Of a DNA stretch of 64,000 nt, positions 7,970 to 17,059 are shown in pieces. The notes beneath the pieces were generated by a model. That model made no database searches. It saw nothing but the letters and a program-made list of their open reading frames with translations, and was not told the DNA's origin. The translations under genes and the position numbers were made by a program. Positions within the stretch are counted from its first letter, which is position 1; each line of letters starts with the position of its first letter. Origin of the DNA: Candidatus Enterococcus myersii (GTDB lineage: Bacteria > Bacillota > Bacilli > Lactobacillales > Enterococcaceae); contig NZ_JAFLVT010000017.1 in the NCBI RefSeq assembly GCF_017316025.1, positions 27,153 to 91,152 on the forward strand. Direction: 5' to 3'.

Positions 7970-8776
7970 CTAGTTGAGCCAAGCTGTTAACTGATGGAAA
8001 ACGTCAGTGACAGCTTCATTTTCTTCTTTTAAAAAGTCGTGGGGCAGGTAATAAACAGGAACAAATTTACTGTCAGCGCTTTTTTTTGCGAGGGTCTTAC
8101 TGTATCTAAAGGGCACTTCATTGTCGTTTGCACTAGCCGTGCTGAAAATCGGTGGCAGTTTGGTTAAATCAGCTTCCGTTAAGGTAAACAGTTTTTGATT
8201 TTCTTTTGTAATGCCATAGTACTGTGCTAACAAGTTGTGGGAAACACCATATAAATAAAGTAAATAGCGTTTCATAAAAGGATCATCATAAACGGGTGTC
8301 GTTTGGTCAATATCTTCGATCATAGCTTCAGTAATGGTCTCACTACTTAGACTACGCGGTGTGTCAATAAAAGTTAAATCATAATAGCCATAAAAATTTA
8401 TTAACTGCTGGGGCAAAGTGCGGTTTTCTTTTTGCAAAAAAGTTGTTAATAGCAGCATTAAATAGCTCCCCGCAGAACGGCCACAAAAACTAAAAGGGGA
8501 CTCTTTAATAATTGTTGTTTCTAATTCTTGCCAAGTTTGTTTTAATTGGGCAAAGATTTCAGCTAGGCTACTATTTGGTGCTAGTAAATAGTCAAAGCTA
8601 ATAATCGTATAACCTCGTTGCAAAAAGACTTGGGCCAAATTTTCGGTCAAGTCGGCTTTACTGCCAAAAATTAGACCACCGCCGTGAAAATAAAGGATAT
8701 AGCGAGGGGCCATTTTGGTTAAGGGCATAAAAATCGTGGCTTTACTGCCGCTAGTTAAGGTAACTTGTTTTTTCAA
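7970..8776 (-). CDS. alpha/beta hydrolase (esterase/lipase-like)
   Basis: A 268-residue hydrolase of the acetyl-esterase/HSL-like type. The oxyanion-hole motif HGGG is at residues 30-33 (LYFHGGGLIFGSK), the nucleophile elbow is GRSAGS near residue 100, the likely acid is in SANDNEVPF near residue 216, and the catalytic histidine is in LPHDFL near residue 245. It has no signal peptide, so it is cytoplasmic. Its start overlaps the 3' end of the PucR regulator gene by 26 bp on the same strand, so the two are co-transcribed. This links the hydrolase to the substrate sensed by that regulator, possibly cleaving an ester or amide precursor. The exact substrate is unknown. Confidence 0.78.
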   Translation of the reverse strand: MKKQVTLTSGSKATIFMPLTKMAPRYILYFHGGGLIFGSKADLTENLAQVFLQRGYTIISFDYLLAPNSSLAEIFAQLKQTWQELETTIIKESPFSFCGRSAGSYLMLLLTTFLQKENRTLPQQLINFYGYYDLTFIDTPRSLSSETITEAMIEDIDQTTPVYDDPFMKRYLLYLYGVSHNLLAQYYGITKENQKLFTLTEADLTKLPPIFSTASANDNEVPFRYSKTLAKKSADSKFVPVYYLPHDFLKEENEAVTDVFHQLTAWLN

Positions 8777-10346
8777 TTTTTTTTCTCCTTAATTTTAAGT
8801 GTAATAAGTAAGTGGCGATTTCAATATTCATCGTTTGCAAAGGATTGTTCAAGTCTAAAGCTAAAAGTTCTTGAATGCGATCGATACGGTAACGAATCGT
8901 TTTTGCATGTAAAAATAATACTTCTGAGGTTTGTTTGTAGTTGCGATTGGTTTTAAAAAAAGTAAACAGGGTATTGAATAATTCTGGTTGTCGCAGTTGT
9001 AAGTCAATGAGTTCAGGGGAAATTAAATCAGCGACTTCTGCGAGTTTTTCTTCTGAAATAAAATAGCGAAAAATTCCCAAATCTTGAATATCTACGACGT
9101 TTGCAATGAGATATTCTTGATTAAAACGCAGTATATCCAAGCAGTCAATTAGAATTTCTTTGATTGTTGCCACTGGTTTAATAGGACTTGTAGCAATTAC
9201 CAAATGACAATTTTGACGTAAGGAATCAACTAGTTGTCGGCGAATTTCTTCTTTTGATAGACGGCGCTGTTCATCTTTTAAATTATATAAAACTAGCGAA
9301 TAGTTGTGATGTTCAAAAAATAAAGTATGGGTACGTAAACTGCGTAATTTATTTCGTAGCATTCGTTTTTCTTCTGTTGGTAAATCTTTTGTGGCAAAGG
9401 CCACGCCTTGATAGTAAGGATAGTAGTCCATTTTAGCTTCTTTTAGCAGGCTTTTTACTTCATCTAAATTGTTAGGGGTATTTTGTAAAATGGCATCCGC
9501 TAAGTTATTTAAGCGGGTGTAACGGTCTTTTTTAATCAGAAAATCCATTTGCAGTTTTTCTTGAATAACATCAATTAAGTTTTCGATGATCATCAAATCG
9601 GTTTCCTTTAGACCAACTTCACCTTCGTGAACTAAAAGAGTACATTCGCTACTAAAATTGTTGGCGATATTGGTTTCAAGAGCAAAATATTCTTTACTCT
9701 CACTATGGGAAAATAAAGTTAACAATTCATAGTGGTTTTTACTAAATTCTCCAATTGGCATTTTGACGCGTTTGGTGACCACTAACTCGTGAGGAAGCGT
9801 CCCAAAGCGCAACGTCAATTTTTGTTCTGGCAAGAGTAAAAGACAATCTTTTTGAATCATATGATAAAACTCCGTCATGATTTGTTCATAAGAAGAAAAG
9901 TTCCGGGTCAATCGGTTAAAACGTTGTCGGACTTCATAATATGTTTTTAAAACATGCGATTGATGATTCAAAATGGGCTGATAAATTGCCAAAACAATTT
10001 GTTCGTAGGTAACATCTTTTTTTACTTTAATTAAGGGAAGTTGATATTTTCCACAAAACGATAAAAGCCATTCCGGTACGCGGTTAATTAAGCGTTCGAC
10101 TTTGACCACCATACCGCTGACGCCAATTCCCCGCATTTTTTGAAAAAAGTCTTCAATTTCAGCTAGTTCCATGTTTTCAAAGGCATAAAGGGAAGTTAAG
10201 ATCAGCTGATTTTTTCGACTCCACTTCTCAATATCCAACGCTTCTAAAATCATCACCGATTCAATTTCATTTTCTAAACCGATTTCTCCGGTTAACAACT
10301 GACTGTTTTGAAATATTTCTAACCGCAACAATTCATATATTCTCAT
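8751..10346 (-). CDS. PucR-family transcriptional regulator
   Basis: A 531-residue regulator. The N-terminal 125 residues carry the PucR purine-catabolism domain (ILEALDIEKW, LILTSLYAF, IGVSGMVVK). The C-terminal 70 residues hold the PucR HTH_30 domain (RNYKQTSEVLFLHAKTIRYR, about 462-520). The middle resembles a GGDEF-like/CdaR linker. PucR proteins control purine, allantoin and related nitrogen catabolism, often as activators. It is divergent from the fused FdrA-YlbE gene across a 210-bp region holding a cre-like site, so that operon is its likely target. The ATG has a GGAG site immediately upstream on the minus strand. Confidence 0.85.
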   Translation of the reverse strand: MRIYELLRLEIFQNSQLLTGEIGLENEIESVMILEALDIEKWSRKNQLILTSLYAFENMELAEIEDFFQKMRGIGVSGMVVKVERLINRVPEWLLSFCGKYQLPLIKVKKDVTYEQIVLAIYQPILNHQSHVLKTYYEVRQRFNRLTRNFSSYEQIMTEFYHMIQKDCLLLLPEQKLTLRFGTLPHELVVTKRVKMPIGEFSKNHYELLTLFSHSESKEYFALETNIANNFSSECTLLVHEGEVGLKETDLMIIENLIDVIQEKLQMDFLIKKDRYTRLNNLADAILQNTPNNLDEVKSLLKEAKMDYYPYYQGVAFATKDLPTEEKRMLRNKLRSLRTHTLFFEHHNYSLVLYNLKDEQRRLSKEEIRRQLVDSLRQNCHLVIATSPIKPVATIKEILIDCLDILRFNQEYLIANVVDIQDLGIFRYFISEEKLAEVADLISPELIDLQLRQPELFNTLFTFFKTNRNYKQTSEVLFLHAKTIRYRIDRIQELLALDLNNPLQTMNIEIATYLLHLKLRRKKIEKTSYLN

Positions 10347-10408
10347 TTCATTCTCCTTTTTTACGCTTTTGGATAAAAAATATGTAAAATTTTTGGAATA
10401 TTATCAAG

Positions 10409-10422
10409 TGTAAACGCAATCA
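10409..10422 (+). promoter_or_regulatory. candidate CcpA cre site
   Basis: TGTAAACGCAATCA matches the degenerate cre consensus TGWAANCGNTNWCA at 13 of 14 positions. It lies midway in the divergent region between the PucR gene and the FdrA-YlbE operon and suggests carbon catabolite control. No consensus minus-10/minus-35 pair is evident here, which fits activator dependence. Confidence 0.5.
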
Positions 10423-10556
10423 ATAAAAAATACAATAAGAGTGTAAAGAAAATCAGGAATAAATAAACATCAGTTTTGACGTCAGCTGATTTAAATTGAC
10501 TGGTTTTAATAAGTGAAATTTCTCAGGAGATTTTTTTGAAAACAAGGAGGAATAGT

Positions 10557-13500
10557 ATGTTACAAACGGTGATTTTGAAAAATAATTATCAAGACTCAAT
10601 CAATCTCATGCTATTAACAAATAAAATTAATGATTTACCAAATGTCAGCATGAGCCAAATTATGATGGGGACAGATGCAAATAAAGATATTTTACAAAAT
10701 ACGAATCTGTTAACGTCACAAGCTCAAAGTGCTTCACCAAATGACTTAATGATAGTCGTCGATAGTGAAGACGGAGAAATTATGGCAGAAGTGCTACCGG
10801 CTGTTCACGCTTTTTTAGATGACTTATCCACCAAAAGTGAAACGACTGAAAATAAAGCGGCCACTTCTTGGGAAGAAGCATTAACACAATTGCCAGATGC
10901 TAATATGGCGTTGTTTAGTATTCCTGGTGAATATGGCGCACCTGAGATGGAAAAAGCGTTAAAAGAAGGTCTGCATGTCTTTTCATTTACTGACAATGTT
11001 TCTTTGGAAGACGAGGTGCGTTTGAAGAATTTGGCCCACGAAAAAGGCTTACTTATGATGGGGCCAGATTGTGGTACAGGGATTATATCTAGTATCCCGA
11101 TTGCATTTACGAATGTTGTTTCGCCGGGGAATATCGGTGTTGTGGGTGCTTCTGGTACGGGTATCCAAGAAGTGACAACTATTATTGATCGGCTAGGAAA
11201 TGGCGTCGTTCACGCTATTGGAACGGGCGGTCGCGATTTAAGTGATAAGGTTGGTGCAACTACGGTAAAAGATGCCATTGTGGCTTTAGAAAATCACGAA
11301 CCGACTGATGTGATTTGCGTAATCTCTAAGCCACCTGCAAAAGAAGTGCGCAATGAAGTGGTGCAATTGTTACAAAGTGTCTCAAAACCAGTTGTCGCGA
11401 TTTTTCTAGGAGAAAAACCGACCGCTCATGAAGGCAAAGTTTATTTAGCACATACATTAGAAGAGACCGCAAAAATTGCGATTGATTTAGCTAATGAAAA
11501 ACCAATCCAAAAAAATTATTTTGAAGCGATGGCAAAACCAGCTGTACCTGTCTTGTCTACTGATAAAGTGGTGAAAGGTTTATACTCTGGCGGGACATTG
11601 GCAGCAGAAGCTGGCATGATGATTTCAGAAGCATTAGGTTTGGAGGGGCTAATAAAGCAAGCAGGCTATATTTTGAAATCCAATGGTTATGATGTGATTG
11701 ACTTAGGTGATGATATATATACCCAAGGAAAGCCACATCCGATGATTGATCCTGAAGTGCGAATTCAAAAAATCCATGAATATGGTGCGCAAAAAGAAAC
11801 TGGCATTATTTTATTTGATGTTGTTTTGGGTTATGGTGCACACGAAGATATGGCGGGCGCGTTGTTGCCAGCAATAAAAGAAGAATTAACAAAAGCGCAA
11901 AATGAAGGACGTACGCTTTATTTTGTTGCAACGGTTGTGGGTACGAGAAAAGATCCACAAAACTATGATGAAACAGTGAAACGCTTAGAAGAAGCGGGCA
12001 TTTATGTCGCCGAAAGTAACGCGAAAGCTGTGCAATTGGCATTATTATTAAAGGGCATCACAATTTCTGAAGCAGATAAAGAAGTCGTAGCTTATTCAGG
12101 TAAAAAAGTTGCGATTCCCCAGGCAAGTCAAGCCGTCATGGAGTTGTTAAGCACGAAGCCACGAATTATTAATGTGGGACTGCAAAGCTTCAACGATTCG
12201 ATTACAGATTACGGGGGGAAATCGGTTCAATTTAATTGGCGTCCCCGTGCAAGTGGTAATAAAAAAATGATTAAAATTTTAAGTGCATTAGAAGACCATG
12301 CAGCAGAAATACAGGCTGAAAATGACAAAGTAATTGAAAAAATTAAGAATTCACAACCATTTTTAGTTGATGTACGACCAGCCAAAGAAGTTATTCAAGA
12401 ATTAAATGAAGCACAAAAAACCTTGTTACATGCCGGTCCACCGATTACTTATGGGCAAATGACTGGACCGATGAAAGGATCATGTATTGGTGCGGCTTTA
12501 TTTGAAGGCTGGGCCAAAGATGAAACACAGGCAAAACAAATGTTGGAAAATGGCGAAGTTCGTTTTATTCCATGCCATCATGTTCACGCAGTCGGGCCAA
12601 TGGGGGGGATTACTTCTGGCAATATGCCGGTGGTTGTTATTGAAAATCGTTTAGATGGTACAAATGCATACTGTACGATGAATGAAGGTATCGGCAAAGT
12701 ATTGCGGTTTGGTGCTTACTCACAAGAAGTGGTCGATCGCCTGCATTGGATGAAAGACATTTTGGGCCCAACAATTGCTAAAGCCTTAAAACAAACTCAA
12801 GAAGGCATTAATCTAAACGTTTTAATTGCACGTTCCATTACGATGGGAGATGAATTCCACCAACGAAATATTGCGGCTTCTGCTAATTTTCTAAAAGAGG
12901 TAGCACCACTAATCGTTAAACTACAAATGGACGAAAAAGAAAAATACGACGTCATTAAATTCTTAGCTGATACGGATCAATTTTTCTTAAATATTATGAT
13001 GGCGACAGGTAAAGCAATTGTAGATACTGCGCGTAAAGATACTAAAGGGACAATTGTCACGACCATGACACGTAATGGTGTTGATTTTGGTGTTCGCATT
13101 GCTCAAACCGGTGATGATTGGTACACAGCACCGGTTAATACACCAAAAGGATTATACTTCACCGGTTTTACAGAAGAAGATGGTAACCCCGATATCGGCG
13201 ATAGTGCTATTACTGAAACGGTTGGGGTTGGAGCGATGGCAATGGTGGCCGCACCAGGAGTGACACGATTTGTTGGCGCTGGTGGTTTTCAAGATGCTTT
13301 GGATATTTCCAATGAAATGGAGCAAATTTGTCAAACGCATAATCCGACTTGGACAATTCCAACTTGGGATTTTAAAGGTACTTGTTTGGGAATTGATATT
13401 CGCAAAGTTGTTGAAACGGGAATTACACCAATTATTAATACCGGTATCGCGCATAAAAAAGCCGGTGTTGGACAAGTCGGTGCCGGCACAGTTAGAGCAC

Positions 13501-13565
13501 CTTTAGGCTGTTTTGAAAAAGCATTAGAGGCTTATGCTAAAGTGTGGGATATTCATGTTGACTAA
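10557..13565 (+). CDS. fused FdrA-YlbE protein (AllF-AllG), candidate oxamate carbamoyltransferase
   Basis: A 1002-residue fusion. Residues 1 to about 525 are FdrA-like with succinyl-CoA-synthetase-type folds: LMMGPDCGTGI, GVVGASGTGIQEV, GTGGRDLSD, ISKPPAKEV, and a second domain with VVLGYGAHEDMAG. From about residue 531 (PRIINVGLQSF, then VQFNWRPRASG) to the end it is YlbE/DUF1116-like, with PMKGSCIGAALFEGW, FIPCHHVHAVGPMGGI and RNGVDFGVRIAQTGD. In E. coli these are two genes, fdrA and ylbE (allF, allG), which with ylbF (allH) encode oxamate carbamoyltransferase, making carbamoyl phosphate from oxalurate. The ATG at 10557 follows AAGGAGG; a TTG seven codons earlier overlaps that site. Domain assignment is firm; the activity is inferred. 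Confidence 0.83.
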   Translation: MLQTVILKNNYQDSINLMLLTNKINDLPNVSMSQIMMGTDANKDILQNTNLLTSQAQSASPNDLMIVVDSEDGEIMAEVLPAVHAFLDDLSTKSETTENKAATSWEEALTQLPDANMALFSIPGEYGAPEMEKALKEGLHVFSFTDNVSLEDEVRLKNLAHEKGLLMMGPDCGTGIISSIPIAFTNVVSPGNIGVVGASGTGIQEVTTIIDRLGNGVVHAIGTGGRDLSDKVGATTVKDAIVALENHEPTDVICVISKPPAKEVRNEVVQLLQSVSKPVVAIFLGEKPTAHEGKVYLAHTLEETAKIAIDLANEKPIQKNYFEAMAKPAVPVLSTDKVVKGLYSGGTLAAEAGMMISEALGLEGLIKQAGYILKSNGYDVIDLGDDIYTQGKPHPMIDPEVRIQKIHEYGAQKETGIILFDVVLGYGAHEDMAGALLPAIKEELTKAQNEGRTLYFVATVVGTRKDPQNYDETVKRLEEAGIYVAESNAKAVQLALLLKGITISEADKEVVAYSGKKVAIPQASQAVMELLSTKPRIINVGLQSFNDSITDYGGKSVQFNWRPRASGNKKMIKILSALEDHAAEIQAENDKVIEKIKNSQPFLVDVRPAKEVIQELNEAQKTLLHAGPPITYGQMTGPMKGSCIGAALFEGWAKDETQAKQMLENGEVRFIPCHHVHAVGPMGGITSGNMPVVVIENRLDGTNAYCTMNEGIGKVLRFGAYSQEVVDRLHWMKDILGPTIAKALKQTQEGINLNVLIARSITMGDEFHQRNIAASANFLKEVAPLIVKLQMDEKEKYDVIKFLADTDQFFLNIMMATGKAIVDTARKDTKGTIVTTMTRNGVDFGVRIAQTGDDWYTAPVNTPKGLYFTGFTEEDGNPDIGDSAITETVGVGAMAMVAAPGVTRFVGAGGFQDALDISNEMEQICQTHNPTWTIPTWDFKGTCLGIDIRKVVETGITPIINTGIAHKKAGVGQVGAGTVRAPLGCFEKALEAYAKVWDIHVD

Positions 13566-14370
13566 AATTGTTATTAGTGATTACCTCTTGCCTTTGGAAA
13601 AATTTGGCGTAATTGGATCGGTGCACAGCGTTTTTGAGCATTCTTTTAATCTCAAAGTTGGTGAAGCCTTAATTAATGTGGCCAATTATCATGAATATCT
13701 CTCTTGCTTTGGTTTGTTTGTTCCAACAGAAATGTTTGCAGCATTAAAACCTTATGTCAAACAAGGAGATCCCGTTAAAATAAAAAATGACCGCATTGTT
13801 TTTTATAATCAAATGCAAGTTAAAACCTTACCTCTTATAGATTACACAAGTGTTTCTTTAAAAGTGTCTGCTACACATCTGGAAAAAGAGCCGCTGCAAT
13901 TTTTGCAGCAGCTCTTAGTAGCAGCCGATTTGGAAGAAAAAATTGGTATCCAAAAAGACGTAAATTTTATAGCTGTTAAAAATCAATTGTTGCAGCCAGA
14001 ACAAGCAAATTGGGAGGCGGTAACTAAATTTCTAATTGGTCGTGGGCAAGGGTTAACCCCAAGTGGGGATGATATTTTAGTTGCTTATGCTTTTATTGCC
14101 CGTATTTTAGGAAAACCTTACGCCACAGATCTAGTAGCTAAATTGGCTAAACAAAAAGGACGCACGACAGATATTAGTTGGGCTTATATAAAAAGTTGTG
14201 AGACAGGTTACGTTAACTCGTTGATTTATCAATTGTATCAAGACTTAAAAAAACAGCGCAAAGAAAATTTAGCTCAAGATATTCAAAATATTATGTCAAT
14301 TGGACACACATCGGGAAAAGATATGTGTTATGGCATTTATCTTGGGATAACTGCAGTTTTAAATACTTAA
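13555..14370 (+). CDS. DUF2877 protein (YlbF/AllH-like subunit)
   Basis: A 271-residue DUF2877 protein. The conserved core is FLIGRGQGLTPSGDDILVAY near residue 160, followed by the C-terminal SIGHTSGKDMCYGI signature. The E. coli relative YlbF (AllH) is needed with FdrA and YlbE for oxamate carbamoyltransferase. The start chosen is the ATG at 13555, which overlaps the end of the fusion gene by 11 bp and implies coupled translation; an in-frame ATG at 13534 has poor spacing. Tight linkage to the FdrA-YlbE fusion supports a shared enzyme complex. No carbamate kinase gene follows. Confidence 0.8.
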   Translation: MLTKIVISDYLLPLEKFGVIGSVHSVFEHSFNLKVGEALINVANYHEYLSCFGLFVPTEMFAALKPYVKQGDPVKIKNDRIVFYNQMQVKTLPLIDYTSVSLKVSATHLEKEPLQFLQQLLVAADLEEKIGIQKDVNFIAVKNQLLQPEQANWEAVTKFLIGRGQGLTPSGDDILVAYAFIARILGKPYATDLVAKLAKQKGRTTDISWAYIKSCETGYVNSLIYQLYQDLKKQRKENLAQDIQNIMSIGHTSGKDMCYGIYLGITAVLNT

Positions 14371-14394
14371 ATTTTTGAAAAAAGGAGCAAGACT

Positions 14395-15633
14395 ATGGAA
14401 TCTTCCAAACAAGCAGTAAAAGTGAGCAATAATTATTGGATTAAAGTTGTCGCCTTGTTTTTTGTTGGCTGGATTTTAATGTATGCCACCCGAACGATTT
14501 TCAATCCAATTATGGGAATTATTGGTGAAAATTTTGGTTTAAGTAATACCCAATTAGGGTTAGCCAATTCTATTTTCTTTTTGACCTATGCGATTGCACA
14601 AGTACCATTTGGGGTTATTGGCGATAAAATTGGTCGTAAATTAGTGATTACGATTGGTTTTCTAATTATGGGTGTCATGACGTATTTTAGTGGTCTAGCA
14701 ACAACCTTTGTCATGTTTTTAATTATTCGGGCAATGGCCGGTATTGGTCAAGGTGCGTATTATGGTCCACAATATGCTCTATCAACAGAATCTATTCCTA
14801 AAAGTAAACTAACATTAGGGACGGCTATTATTAACAGTGGGATGGCCTTTGGGACTTCAGGTGGCTACTTACTTTCCAGTAAATTGGTGTTGGAAAATGG
14901 GGAACATTGGAGTAAACCTTTCTTCATTATGGCGGTACCGACGATTATTGTTGCCATTTTATTTTACACATTATTAAAAGAAAAGGTTATTCGCCCAGAA
15001 GATGAAGCAAAAAAAGTGGCAGTAAATCCTACTGAAAATAAAGTTTCTTTTAAATCAATTATTTCCAACAAAAACTTACTGGCTGCATTCATTTTATGTT
15101 TCACTAGCATTTATGCCAATTTTGTTATTATTACTTGGTTGCCATCTTTTCTAATTGCTGAACGCGGTTTTGCTGGCACGAGCGTAGGTTTTATTTCTTC
15201 ATTAGTACCGTGGGCGTCAATTCCTGGAGCGTTGATTTTTGCACGTATTGCCGATAAATCTGGCAGTACCAAAAAATTAGTGTATTTACTAGTGCCATTA
15301 GCCATTCTATCAGTCTTTTCAATTGCGTTTGTAACCAATCGTACACTACTAATTGCGGTGTTAATTTTATACGGTTTGACTGGGAAACTGGCTCTTGATC
15401 CAATCGTTGTAGCTTACGTGACAAAAAACGCACCAAAAGGTTCCTTGTCGACTACTTTAAGTGCGTATAACTTTATTGGAATGTCTGGGTCCATTTTAGC
15501 ACCTTATATTACCGGCTTTTTAGCAGACACCGTTGGTTCTATGAAAATCGGTTTTTATCTTGCTTGTGTTTTACAAGTGATTGGTTTACTCGTTTTTGCG
15601 GTTTTAGCAAAAGATACAAAGGAAGAAGCATAG
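14395..15633 (+). CDS. MFS transporter of the catabolic operon
   Basis: A 412-residue, 12-helix major facilitator. The loop 2-3 motif is GVIGDKIGRKLV, and helix 4-5 has RAMAGIGQGAYYGPQYAL, typical of anion/organic-acid MFS porters. It starts 24 bp after the DUF2877 gene with AAAGGAG and ends at a terminator, so it belongs to the same transcript. It most likely imports the carbon-nitrogen compound degraded by the FdrA-YlbE/DUF2877 proteins (for example oxalurate, oxamate or a related ureido or carbamoyl acid) or exports an end product. Direction and substrate are not readable. Confidence 0.85.
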   Translation: MESSKQAVKVSNNYWIKVVALFFVGWILMYATRTIFNPIMGIIGENFGLSNTQLGLANSIFFLTYAIAQVPFGVIGDKIGRKLVITIGFLIMGVMTYFSGLATTFVMFLIIRAMAGIGQGAYYGPQYALSTESIPKSKLTLGTAIINSGMAFGTSGGYLLSSKLVLENGEHWSKPFFIMAVPTIIVAILFYTLLKEKVIRPEDEAKKVAVNPTENKVSFKSIISNKNLLAAFILCFTSIYANFVIITWLPSFLIAERGFAGTSVGFISSLVPWASIPGALIFARIADKSGSTKKLVYLLVPLAILSVFSIAFVTNRTLLIAVLILYGLTGKLALDPIVVAYVTKNAPKGSLSTTLSAYNFIGMSGSILAPYITGFLADTVGSMKIGFYLACVLQVIGLLVFAVLAKDTKEEA

Positions 15634-15638
15634 TTTTT

Positions 15639-15714
15639 AATAGCTGTGGTCGGAGCTAAAATAAGACGATTTTGATTTATAAAAACAATTTCAACTACCA
15701 CAGCTATTATTTTA
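15639..15714 (+). terminator. terminator of the FdrA-YlbE operon
   Basis: AATAGCTGTGGT (15639-15650) pairs exactly with ACCACAGCTATT (15697-15708), then ATTTTAAT. The loop is long (46 nt). The symporter downstream therefore has its own or read-through transcription. Confidence 0.6.
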
Positions 15715-15793
15715 ATCGCAGCGCTATCGTCTTATGATTGCGGGGAAAAACTAAAGATGGCGGGCGATCATTACAGTTATAGAGGTGAGGAAA

Positions 15794-17017
15794 ATGACAA
15801 AAAAATTCTCCATGATCACCCAAATATTGATTGCTGTCGTTTTAGGTTTGGCATTTGGTTTGTTTATACCAGAATGGGCCCACTACTTAAAAATTATTGG
15901 CGATATCTTCTTAAAGTTGATGCAGATGGCAATACCAGTTTTGGTTTTAGGTCAAATTATTCAAGCAGTTGGCAGCATTAAGCCAAAAGAGTTAACGAGT
16001 TTAGGTATTCGCACGGTTGTAGTTTTTGGTGTATCATCACTATTGGCAGCTAGCTGGGGTATTTTCATTGCAGTTTTGTTTAACCCCGGCTATGGTGTGG
16101 ATATGACCGCCTCTTTAGGTCAAGGGATTAAAGAGCAGGAAATTTCTTTAAGCCAAACAATCAGTGACTTTTTCTCGAAAAATATTTTTGCTTCGTTGGC
16201 AGAAGGTTCTATTATTCAAATTATCGTATTTGCTTTATTTTTTGGCTTAGCTCTCAGTAAATTTATGCAAAAAAAACCAACATCATCCTTATTCCAGATT
16301 ATTGTAGATTTTAATGAAGTCATTATTAACATTATTTATTATGTGATGATTTTTGCTCCAATCGGGATTTTTTCCCTAATTGCTTCTACTATTAGTGAGT
16401 TGGGGATTAAGATTATATTGCCGCTAATGAAGTATTTGTTAGTCTATGGTTTAAGTACATTCCTGTTTTTAGGTTTATGGATAATCGTAATCGCCCTTTA
16501 TGGCAAGTTAAATCCATGGCGGCTGGTTTTGAATATGAAAAATATGTCGGTGATGGCGCTTGCGACGACGTCTTCAGCGATTACACTACCAATTGCGATG
16601 GATGAATCCCGGCATAAATTAGGGTTAAGCAATCGTATTACCAATTTAGTTTTACCTTTGGGGATGTCATTAAACAGTAATGGTTCGGCAATGCACATGG
16701 CGATTACGGTTATGACAATTGCCCAAATGTATCAAATGGATTTTTCGATTGAGAAAATGTTTTATCTGGCGATAACAGCAACGTTTGTTTCCTTAGCAAA
16801 TGCTGTGGTACCAGGAGCAGGCCTTGTTTCGCTGGCGATTATTGTACCTCAAATGGGTCTACCTATTGAAAGTATTGCAATATTTGCTGGGGTAGAATGG
16901 TTTGTGGGAATGCTTCGGACGATTTTAAATGTAAATTCAGATGTTTATTCAGCGATTGTAGTAGCAAAGTCTGTCAATGAAATTGACTATGGCATTTTCA
17001 ATCAAACAAAAAGTTAG
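15794..17017 (+). CDS. DAACS symporter (dicarboxylate/amino acid:cation) with altered substrate site
   Basis: A 407-residue protein of the GltP/DctA fold with the re-entrant serine motif ATTSSAITLP and the TM7 motif in the form NSNGSAMHM (family NMDGTA). TM8 reads VGMLRTILNVNSD. Aligned by eye with Pyrococcus GltPh (DMGRTMVNVTGD), the arginine (R397) and the sodium ligands N401 and D405 are kept, but the aspartate that binds the substrate amino group (D394) is glycine, and D312 is asparagine. That fits an acid lacking an alpha-amino group. GAGGTGAGG precedes the ATG at 15794. Placement behind the FdrA-YlbE operon suggests a linked substrate; glutamate uptake is unlikely. Confidence 0.8.
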   Translation: MTKKFSMITQILIAVVLGLAFGLFIPEWAHYLKIIGDIFLKLMQMAIPVLVLGQIIQAVGSIKPKELTSLGIRTVVVFGVSSLLAASWGIFIAVLFNPGYGVDMTASLGQGIKEQEISLSQTISDFFSKNIFASLAEGSIIQIIVFALFFGLALSKFMQKKPTSSLFQIIVDFNEVIINIIYYVMIFAPIGIFSLIASTISELGIKIILPLMKYLLVYGLSTFLFLGLWIIVIALYGKLNPWRLVLNMKNMSVMALATTSSAITLPIAMDESRHKLGLSNRITNLVLPLGMSLNSNGSAMHMAITVMTIAQMYQMDFSIEKMFYLAITATFVSLANAVVPGAGLVSLAIIVPQMGLPIESIAIFAGVEWFVGMLRTILNVNSDVYSAIVVAKSVNEIDYGIFNQTKS

Positions 17018-17021
17018 TCTA

Positions 17022-17059
17022 GGAGGTGGGAGAAAATTTTTGTCCCACCTCTTTTTTTT
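17022..17059 (+). terminator. intrinsic terminator
   Basis: GAGGTGGGA/TCCCACCTC stem with T8 after the symporter gene. The rest of the gap to 17287 has no supportable gene. Confidence 0.88.

Noticed and set aside
11806..13506. Several 60-107-aa frames on both strands inside the FdrA-YlbE gene
   Set aside because: They are shadows of the long coding frame and lack ribosome binding sites.
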